From positions 1,086,973 to 1,144,929 of the forward strand of contig CP070632.1 in assembly GCA_020356065.1 (NCBI GenBank): 57,957 nt of DNA, written 5' to 3'. The notes beneath the pieces are model-generated. The model was given only the letters and a program-made list of their open reading frames with translations. It did not search any database and had not been told where the DNA came from. The position numbers were made by a program, and so were the translations under genes. The stretch comes from Nitrospiraceae bacterium. Lineage in GTDB: Bacteria; Nitrospirota; Thermodesulfovibrionia; UBA6902. Of this stretch, positions 51,275 through 57,957 are shown piece by piece (position 1 is the stretch's first letter; every line of letters begins with the position of its first letter).

Positions 51275-54200
51275 ATGATTAAGAAATATATTATTATACT
51301 GGCCCTGGTTTCTACATCGGTTTTGGTAACCGTTCAGTCCCATGCCCTGGATTATCCGCATAACAATGCAAAGAGTGTTTCCTGTGAAGACTGTCATTAT
51401 ATCTGGGGATCCGAACCTTCTTTAATGATAGAAGGTCTGACCTATGGGAATGACATAGATGATACACACTATAATGCTCTCTGCTGGAGCTGCCATGAAA
51501 ATGCTACAGCTCCGTTAGTAGAGACACACTCCAGCCTTCAGACAGACAACGGGTATGGCGACTGGACAGTCGAGTGCATTGAGTGTCATGATGCTCACGG
51601 AAATTACCAGTTCCGGACATATGGCAGTGCCAGCTATATTTTTCAGGGAAGCGTGTCACTGGTCAATGCAACGACTCTTACCTTGATAGGTGCGGGCTGG
51701 ACTGTTGATGAATTTAAGGATCTGGTGCTCGTTCCGAATGTTGCGTGGGACTACAATAATTACAGGATAACCGGCAATACGAGCGACACCCTTACCGTAG
51801 CAGGCACCATCGATCTGAGCAACGTAAACCCGGGAGATACCTTTGCCATTATCTACGGGAAGCTGGTAAAGGACACAATAAACACTCCAAGCAGCGGAGC
51901 AAAAACAGTACGATTATTCGATTCCTCGGGAAACAACTCATTTGCAGACGGAGACGGCACATATGACGGGGTCTGCGAAGCGTGTCATACCCAGACCACG
52001 TATCACAGAAACGATGTGAGCGGCGATCATACCCATAATGCAGGACTTGATTGTATGACCTGTCACAAGCACACACTGGGATTCAAGACAGCTTGTGACA
52101 TCTGTCACGGTAATCCTCCTGTTGTGAACACGCCAACCGGCGGGCCGGATGGGCTGGCAAATGACCCGGGTGCTACAGGTTCTTTAACTGCCGGAGCCCA
52201 TGACGTACATGTAAATACAAAAAGCATCGGCTGTACGGTCTGTCATTATAACAGTGTGGGTACGGGCTCCACGCATAACAATGGCCTTGCTGTTACCATG
52301 GGATTTTATTTATTTAGCGGTGCGAAACAGGGAGGGTCATATGACGGACAGTCAGGAGTAAGCTACAATGCCACGACAACCACACCTGCCACAGCCGTCT
52401 CCAGCAATAACAATAAAACGTGTTCAAATATCTACTGCCACAGTACGGGACAGTCAACAGTAAGCGGCAGCGACTCAACACCAACATATGCATCACCGAT
52501 ATGGGATGATCCTGTGAGTGCGGTATGCGGAACGTGTCATAAAGTAAGTGAAGGAACAGGACTGACCAGCGGCAGCCATGAGGCCCACCTCGGAACAACC
52601 GGGGTAGCAGGCTGTGCTGAGTGCCATACCGGAGTTGAGAATGATGCGTCAGCATATAATTCCGGTAATCATGTTAATGCGTCAATTGATGTTGCCAATT
52701 CATATGCCGCAGGCGGATCACCCGGCAACGGGTACGGGAAATGCTCAACAGGACGCTGTCATGATGACGGGGTGGGGAATCCAAAATTAACGCCGGACTG
52801 GGGAACGCCCGGCGCGGGTTGTTCTGAGTGTCATGTAGAACTTCCGGCCACAGGGAGTCACGTCAAGCATGTGACAACGACAACGTACAACACAGCGGAT
52901 TGCGACGACTGTCATGGCGGAGCAGTGAGAAATACGACCGCACCTGCGCAGCACCTTGACGGAGATATTGATGTCTATGATTCTTCAGCCGGTGACCTGG
53001 GGTATTCCCCGGATGTGGCAAAGGGCGGTGCTCCCTATGAAAACTGCTCCACAGCATACTGTCATAGCACTGGGCAGTCAACGACTGACGGCAACTCATC
53101 GACTCCGACGTATGCAACGGTAACCTGGGGTGACACAGCAGCATGCGGGACCTGTCATGAGGTAAACGTTGGATCAGTTGCCAGCGGCAGTCATAATGAG
53201 CATCTCAACGCTACAGGGGTAAACGGCTGCGGTGACTGTCATGCAGGCGCGGCTGATGATGCCTCATCATATAACTCATCAAGTCATGTGGACGGATCAA
53301 TAGATGTTGCAAATACCTACTCGCTCGATGGAACGCCCGGCAATGGATATGGCACATGCTCGGCAGCGAGCTGTCATGATGATGGAACAGGGACACTGGT
53401 TGCCACATCGGTATGGGGAACGGATGATGCAAACTGTACCTCCTGTCATGATGCAGCTCCGAATACCGGAAGCCATGCCTCACATCTTGCAGTAAGCGGA
53501 GTGGCATGTAACGCCTGTCACGATAATGCTATAGAAGGCACTACTTCGCCGACTCAGCATTTGGACAATAATATCGATGTTTATAATTCAGCATCAGGAG
53601 ATCTTGGATATCCTGAAAACAAGGCCAAAGGTTCTGCCTATGCAACCTGTTCAAATATTTACTGTCACAGTAATGTCCAGTCAGCTGACGGAAACGCAGT
53701 AGCTGATACGTTTGCGATACCACTGTGGGGGTCGTTACTTGCATGCGATGCCTGCCATGGACAGGACGCTGAAGAGAATGACGGACAACCGGCTTCGGGC
53801 TCGCATGACAAACATGCAGGTTCCCAGGCAGGAGAATATAACTACGCTTGCTCAACCTGCCATGACAATGGAGGTGACGGAAACACGAACCATGTAAATA
53901 ATACCCTTAACATGGACATAAACAGTTCATACGGTACAGGTGCCAGTTATTCGCAGGGTGACCATCCACCTGGTTCAGGAGGATATGGAAGTTGCAGCAC
54001 GGTCTATTGTCATGGATCAGAGTCTGAGACATGGGGTACGGACCTGTCAGCCTATGATACGTGTACTAAGTGCCATGGCGAGAAGACAGCAAGTCCGACT
54101 GATCCGCAGAAGGCCCCGGGTGGTTCGGGAGTTGATACGAATGGGGATTCAGCGGCTTCCGATGCTCAGGTAGGGGCTCACCAGGCCCATATGACATTGC

Positions 54201-55066
54201 CGAGTGGCTATAGCAACCAGCTGAACAGCACGGGAAACTGTAACGAATGTCATAAAGTACCGTCAGCGGCAGGCGATGTGGACCATATTGATTCAGCACT
54301 TCCGGCTGAGGTGTATCCGGTCACTATTAATCCCGAAAAGGCGGACTTGAACAGCGTGTCACCCAATTATGCGTCAGGCTACTGTACTGTGTACTGTCAC
54401 GGCGCAAGTATGCCGGGAGGTTCGAACAACGGGAGTGATACGGCACCCGAGTGGAACCAGACAGGATATCTTTCCGGGACGCCCGGTGACAACAATGACG
54501 GAAGCGGTGACTGCGAAAAATGTCACGGCGCACCTCCAAATACAGCTTCACACTCAGGCACCGAGACGCTGGCTGACTGTGATACATGCCACCAGCACTT
54601 TAATAATGACGGTACTCTGAATAATATGGCACTTCATATTGACGGTACTGTTCAGGCTGCAGCAGACTGTGACTCCTGTCATGCCTATCCGCCGACAGTA
54701 GGTGACGGAAGGGCGTATCAGGATGCACCGATCAGCGAGGGCAAGGGTGCTCATACGACTCATATATCGAACATAGCCGCTGAGAAGGGGGTAACACTCA
54801 ATCCAGCTACAGATACCTATGGAGCAGGGTCAGCCGCGGCCGTATGCGGCGTTTGCCACACAAATAACAGCGCGAACCATATGACCGGCACCAGAATGAT
54901 CAACTTTGGTGACGGCAGCACAGCATACAAATTTGGTTCGTCAGATCCGTCTTATAACGGCGTCCCGGGCACATCGTCAGGCACGACGCCAAAGACCTGT
55001 TCAAACATAAGCTGTCATTTTACTACATCACCCGCATGGCAGGATCCTGCCACGGCTGGCGACTAA
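51275..55066 (+). CDS. Giant Geobacter-type CxxxxCH multihaem cytochrome c
   Basis: 1263 aa with signal peptide (cut near SHA). I count 23 CXXCH, 7 CX4CH (such as CSNIYCH, CSTGRCH, CSTAYCH) and one CX3CH (CTVYCH): up to 31 haems. The CX4CH...CXXCH alternation is the hallmark of the GSu_C4xC__C2xCH family known from Geobacter. Units of ~150 residues repeat (PGNGYGKCSTGRCHDDG..., SHxxHL, GCxxCHxGxxxDAxxYNSxxHVxxSIDVANxY). An N-terminal beta-rich segment (~115-230) lacks haems. The last ~490 residues are closely repeated by the next protein. Probably extracellular or cell-surface. Directly after the propeller gene. Confidence 0.9.
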   Translation: MIKKYIIILALVSTSVLVTVQSHALDYPHNNAKSVSCEDCHYIWGSEPSLMIEGLTYGNDIDDTHYNALCWSCHENATAPLVETHSSLQTDNGYGDWTVECIECHDAHGNYQFRTYGSASYIFQGSVSLVNATTLTLIGAGWTVDEFKDLVLVPNVAWDYNNYRITGNTSDTLTVAGTIDLSNVNPGDTFAIIYGKLVKDTINTPSSGAKTVRLFDSSGNNSFADGDGTYDGVCEACHTQTTYHRNDVSGDHTHNAGLDCMTCHKHTLGFKTACDICHGNPPVVNTPTGGPDGLANDPGATGSLTAGAHDVHVNTKSIGCTVCHYNSVGTGSTHNNGLAVTMGFYLFSGAKQGGSYDGQSGVSYNATTTTPATAVSSNNNKTCSNIYCHSTGQSTVSGSDSTPTYASPIWDDPVSAVCGTCHKVSEGTGLTSGSHEAHLGTTGVAGCAECHTGVENDASAYNSGNHVNASIDVANSYAAGGSPGNGYGKCSTGRCHDDGVGNPKLTPDWGTPGAGCSECHVELPATGSHVKHVTTTTYNTADCDDCHGGAVRNTTAPAQHLDGDIDVYDSSAGDLGYSPDVAKGGAPYENCSTAYCHSTGQSTTDGNSSTPTYATVTWGDTAACGTCHEVNVGSVASGSHNEHLNATGVNGCGDCHAGAADDASSYNSSSHVDGSIDVANTYSLDGTPGNGYGTCSAASCHDDGTGTLVATSVWGTDDANCTSCHDAAPNTGSHASHLAVSGVACNACHDNAIEGTTSPTQHLDNNIDVYNSASGDLGYPENKAKGSAYATCSNIYCHSNVQSADGNAVADTFAIPLWGSLLACDACHGQDAEENDGQPASGSHDKHAGSQAGEYNYACSTCHDNGGDGNTNHVNNTLNMDINSSYGTGASYSQGDHPPGSGGYGSCSTVYCHGSESETWGTDLSAYDTCTKCHGEKTASPTDPQKAPGGSGVDTNGDSAASDAQVGAHQAHMTLPSGYSNQLNSTGNCNECHKVPSAAGDVDHIDSALPAEVYPVTINPEKADLNSVSPNYASGYCTVYCHGASMPGGSNNGSDTAPEWNQTGYLSGTPGDNNDGSGDCEKCHGAPPNTASHSGTETLADCDTCHQHFNNDGTLNNMALHIDGTVQAAADCDSCHAYPPTVGDGRAYQDAPISEGKGAHTTHISNIAAEKGVTLNPATDTYGAGSAAAVCGVCHTNNSANHMTGTRMINFGDGSTAYKFGSSDPSYNGVPGTSSGTTPKTCSNISCHFTTSPAWQDPATAGD

Positions 55067-56960
55067 AGAGGCTGGATATGATGACCGAAAGTAAATACAA
55101 AGAAATAAGTATTAAAACAAGTCGTATATCTTTAAATTTTAACCTTACAAGGAGAATGCAATAATGAATCAGAAAAGGGGTAAAAAATGGGGAAGCCGGG
55201 CGGTTTTGCCGGTGTTGATTTTATTAACATTTATCGTTGTATTCGCCGGAGGATTCGGTCTTGTGGGTATCGCAGAAGCCCAGTTTACCATAGGCTCCTG
55301 TGCAGACTGTCACGGGAATCCACCAGCAGACGGATCGGCACGTAACACTCCAGCAGGGGCTGTGGTCGGATCTCACGTAAAACACGTCACTGACCAGGGC
55401 ATAGCGTGTACATTCTGTCACGGTGACACTACCAGCGGCGGGACTGATTATGCTCACAGAAACGGAAACATCGAGATGCTTGCGACCATACACAGCGGAT
55501 CAGGTGCTTACAGTAAGGGAACAAGCTTTGCTCAAACGAACGATCTTGACGGGTCGGGACTGGGGACCTGTTCAAATATATACTGCCACAGTAATGTACA
55601 GGCGACCAACGGTACAGCAGCAGCTGACACCTATGCCTCTCCCCAGTGGGGGTCAGGCACGCTTGCATGTGATGCCTGTCACGGCCAGGATCCGGACGAA
55701 ACCGACGGTCAGCCAAACTCGGGCTCACACAACCAGCACGCCGGATCACAGGCAGGAGAACTGAACTATACCTGTACCGTCTGTCACAACAACGGGGGCG
55801 ATGGCAATTCGAACCACGCGAATGATACCCTGAACATGGATATTGACAATACATACGGAGCAACCGCTGCCTATTCACAGGGAGATCATACGCCGGGATC
55901 AGGAGGCTACGGAAACTGTACCACATCATACTGTCACGGGTCAGGATCGCCTGCCTGGGGCACTGATCTTTCCACATATGACACATGTACTAAGTGCCAT
56001 GGAGAAAATGCGGCTTTACCGACAGAGGCCCAGAAGGCTCCCGGTGATGCCGGAACTGACACCAACGGCGACTCAGCTGCAACGGATGCCCAGGTCGGCG
56101 CGCATCAGGCCCACATGACGCTGGCCAGCGGTTATACGGATGTACTGAACGCCTCAGGGAATTGCAATGAGTGTCACATTGTACCATCCGCAGTAGGCGA
56201 TGCCGGTCATATAGATTCGGATCTGCCGGCTGAAGTTTTCCCCGGAACGATCAACCCGGATAAAGCTGACCTGAACAGCGTAGTGCCAAGCTATTCAGCA
56301 GGCGCCTGTACTGTTTACTGCCATGGTGCTGATATGCCGAATTCAACGGATAACGCGACACCACCAGTCTGGACCGACACATCTTTGATGACCGGTACAC
56401 CTGATCTTGCTGGTGACTGCTCTAAATGTCATGAGGCCCCTCCGGCAAGTCTCAGTCCGCACACGGGTAGTGAGACACTAAGTGATTGCGACACATGTCA
56501 TGTTCATTTTAATAATGATGGGACGCTCACTGCTGGGGCTAACAGGGCATTGCATATTAATGGTGTAGTTGATTATTCAGCAGATTGTGACAGCTGTCAT
56601 GCATACCCGCCGTTTGTCGGTGATGGCAAAACAGCCATCAATCCGGAGGGTAAGAGCGACGGCGCTCATGCTAAGCACGTTAATCACATAATCGCCGTTG
56701 ATGGATTGGCAGCGCTTAATGCAACGAGCGATACCTATCAGAATCATCCTGTTTGCGGCTACTGTCATGATACTACTATTGCAGGTAATCACAGGGATAA
56801 TGACGTCGACATGAAGGGCCCGCAGTACACAACTCTGTTTGATGCAGCCCTGAAGTTCGGTGCGTCTGACGCGATCTATAACGGTACGGTCGGGAGTGAT
56901 CATACGGCTACGCTCAAAACCTGTTCGAACATAGCCTGTCACTTTACTACAACGCCGGAA
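53650..56960 (+). repeat. Tandem gene duplication of a CxxxxCH cytochrome region
   Basis: The part of the 1263-aa gene from about 53650 to 55045 and the region from about 55565 to 56955 in the next gene code for the same ordered motifs: TCSNIYCHSNVQ, ACDACHGQD, QPxSGSHxxHAGSQAGE, DTCTKCHGE, AHQAHMTL, CTVYCHGA, DCDTCHxHFNNDG, DCDSCHAYPP, CSNIxCHFTT. Many base stretches are also near-identical, so this duplication is more recent than that of the bc modules. Limits are approximate. Confidence 0.75.
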
Positions 56961-56975
56961 TGGCAGTCTTACTAA
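55164..56975 (+). CDS. Second Geobacter-type CxxxxCH multihaem cytochrome c
   Basis: 603 aa; AAGGAG lies ~9 bases before ATG 55164. An N-terminal KKWGSRAVLPVLILLTFIVVFAGGFG signal or anchor is cut near AEA. 10 CXXCH, three CX4CH (CSNIYCH, CTTSYCH, CSNIACH) and one CX3CH (CTVYCH) give up to 14 haems. Apart from its first ~110 residues it parallels the C-terminal third of the 1263-aa protein motif by motif. It lacks C-terminal anchoring signals. Likely a surface or secreted cytochrome that overlaps in function with the larger one. Different 5' ends suggest separate export or location. Confidence 0.88.
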   Translation: MNQKRGKKWGSRAVLPVLILLTFIVVFAGGFGLVGIAEAQFTIGSCADCHGNPPADGSARNTPAGAVVGSHVKHVTDQGIACTFCHGDTTSGGTDYAHRNGNIEMLATIHSGSGAYSKGTSFAQTNDLDGSGLGTCSNIYCHSNVQATNGTAAADTYASPQWGSGTLACDACHGQDPDETDGQPNSGSHNQHAGSQAGELNYTCTVCHNNGGDGNSNHANDTLNMDIDNTYGATAAYSQGDHTPGSGGYGNCTTSYCHGSGSPAWGTDLSTYDTCTKCHGENAALPTEAQKAPGDAGTDTNGDSAATDAQVGAHQAHMTLASGYTDVLNASGNCNECHIVPSAVGDAGHIDSDLPAEVFPGTINPDKADLNSVVPSYSAGACTVYCHGADMPNSTDNATPPVWTDTSLMTGTPDLAGDCSKCHEAPPASLSPHTGSETLSDCDTCHVHFNNDGTLTAGANRALHINGVVDYSADCDSCHAYPPFVGDGKTAINPEGKSDGAHAKHVNHIIAVDGLAALNATSDTYQNHPVCGYCHDTTIAGNHRDNDVDMKGPQYTTLFDAALKFGASDAIYNGTVGSDHTATLKTCSNIACHFTTTPEWQSY

Positions 56976-56995
56976 AAGGCTAACAGTGAGAATGT

Positions 56996-57957
56996 ATGGT
57001 AAAAGGACTAACAGCGAGAGCTAAAGAGATGAAAGAGAGACTGAAAACAGTACAGAGCAGCAATGAGATGATAAGTCTCAGAGACAGGCTTTTTATATAC
57101 ATTCTGCTTATCTTAACAATGATCGGAGGAACAGGGATTGTCCTGTTCCCCGATGAAGCTCATGCAAACTGGACAAAGAATGATACCTGTATCCAGTGTC
57201 ACACTGCTCTGCACAGTACAGCTACACTTGATACTGCTGTAGATGGAGTTCAAACAACATCAGCAAGTATAGACAATGATGGTACAGACTCATTTGAACT
57301 GGACTGGATGTTTGAAGGTGGAACCTGGACCACTAACAAGGAATCAGTCGGAGTTATGATGGCGGTTCCTAATGGTTGGACAGTAGAAAGTGGTACCGCG
57401 AACTCTCCGTCTCTCACAAACTGGAGCAGTACATGGGATAATGTGGATGGAGGAAAGTCATGGGTTCTTATGCCTGATACAAAAGGCGACTGCCCTGTAA
57501 ATCACGATTGTTACTCCGTTCAATTTACTTCGCCATGGGATCATGATACGGCCAGTGAAAACATGGCCTGTAACATTGGGGGCACTACATGTGAAGCCGG
57601 TTCAGCTGGGACAGACCAGGATGGGGTGGCCAACAGGATGGGTACTGACGCGGTGATCAAAACAAGTGCTGGAGAGACGCCGGGTGCCTTTACAATTCTG
57701 CTTTATGCTGTTGGTTTTGATGATAATACCAAGGCGTATAAAGATCAGACGATAAATGTTACGGTTAATGCTGCGCCACCCAATACCGACCCCGACGACC
57801 CGACGAATCTTGCTCAATATAAAAGCAATGGAAGTACGGTGATATCGACTGGAGGATATACAGAAGAAAGTACGGTAAAAATTGAAGCCGACATCAGTGA
57901 TCCTGACGGCGGAGATACCGTAAAATTGCAGGTAGATATAGACGGAAACGGAAGCTC
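56996..57957 (+). CDS. Exported cytochrome c-like protein, 5' part (runs off the window)
   Basis: Open from ATG 56996 (alternative ATG 57029) to the window end. After a basic N-tail, a helix (LFIYILLILTMIGGTGIVLF) and a cut near AHA, the mature protein begins NWTKNDTCIQCHTALHST with one CXXCH. It then becomes beta-rich (ELDWMFEGGTWTT, GGKSWVLMPD) with a Cys-containing loop. From ~residue 255 an Ig/cadherin-like module starts (PPNTDPDDPTNL...ISDPDGGDTVKLQVDID). The pattern of one N-terminal haem followed by Ig-like domains fits a surface protein tied to the cytochrome layer. The rest is unseen. The ribosome site is weak for both starts. Confidence 0.7.
   Translation, partial: MVKGLTARAKEMKERLKTVQSSNEMISLRDRLFIYILLILTMIGGTGIVLFPDEAHANWTKNDTCIQCHTALHSTATLDTAVDGVQTTSASIDNDGTDSFELDWMFEGGTWTTNKESVGVMMAVPNGWTVESGTANSPSLTNWSSTWDNVDGGKSWVLMPDTKGDCPVNHDCYSVQFTSPWDHDTASENMACNIGGTTCEAGSAGTDQDGVANRMGTDAVIKTSAGETPGAFTILLYAVGFDDNTKAYKDQTINVTVNAAPPNTDPDDPTNLAQYKSNGSTVISTGGYTEESTVKIEADISDPDGGDTVKLQVDIDGNGS

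Noticed and set aside
1-57957. CRISPR arrays, tRNA/rRNA genes, IS transposases
   Set aside because: I looked for regular spaced repeats, tRNA-like cloverleaf ends and DDE-type or IS200-type proteins and saw none; repeats in 51-57 kb are coding haem-binding units.

Overview
The window comes from a Gram-negative bacterium with moderate G+C that lives by multiheme-cytochrome electron transfer. A Desulfobacterota or Nitrospirota (Thermodesulfovibrionia-like) origin fits best: about 150 CXXCH haem motifs by my count, Geobacter-type CxxxxCH cytochromes, sigma-54 control, a GEMM riboswitch, CFI-box and MopE-like proteins, and an apparent selenoprotein. The exact phylum cannot be fixed by eye.

Bases 1-9.4 kb are accessory: the 3' end of a subtilase; a sigma-54-promoted run of envelope genes (caspase-like lipoprotein, DUF4384 protein, small membrane protein, Ca/metal-motif lipoprotein); a 205-bp inverted repeat; a convergent secreted pseudo-caspase/PEGA/FGE fusion; a GEMM riboswitch with a decayed short ORF and an adhesin-E-like gene; and a LysM lipoprotein. 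Two copies of a dispersed palindromic repeat lie here. At 9.8-10.7 kb is a VKOR-thioredoxin fusion whose first active-site Cys codon is TGA, followed at the right distance by a SECIS-like hairpin: a probable Sec-Pro-Ala-Cys selenoprotein. A GGDEF-EAL protein and a VanZ-like protein follow.

Bases 14.0-26.7 kb (minus strand) hold two tandem copies of one five-gene module: 8-haem membrane-anchored cytochrome, multi-His membrane cytochrome b, tri-haem membrane cytochrome, NHL propeller, and an 18- or 20-haem periplasmic cytochrome. This resembles the Geobacter CbcBA/Cbc5 menaquinol-oxidising gene set. Divergent from it are a histidine kinase with a CXXCH haem site in its sensor domain and a sigma-54 response regulator (27.2-30.1 kb).

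Bases 30.4-58 kb (plus strand) look like an extracellular-electron-transfer and cytochrome-filament locus. They hold two OmcS/OmcE-like filament cytochromes (each with a CX5CH motif where OmcS has a CXXCH), NHL and YVTN propellers, an outer-membrane beta-barrel, three GNA1162/CsgG-like proteins, a PpiC foldase lipoprotein, 26-, 16- and 8-haem cytochromes, and two very large duplicated CxxxxCH cytochromes (31 and 14 candidate haems), ending in another cytochrome that runs off the window.

Reading the set together (inference): electrons from quinol pass through the two Cbc-like modules to the large periplasmic cytochromes, cross the outer membrane by the barrel and lipoprotein cytochromes, and leave on cytochrome filaments. 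The haem-sensing kinase and its regulator would match expression to redox state. Three strong GG-N10-GC sigma-54 promoters (1357, 30359, 48391), two of them preceded by a shared TGACAAATAT dyad, point to a common regulon.
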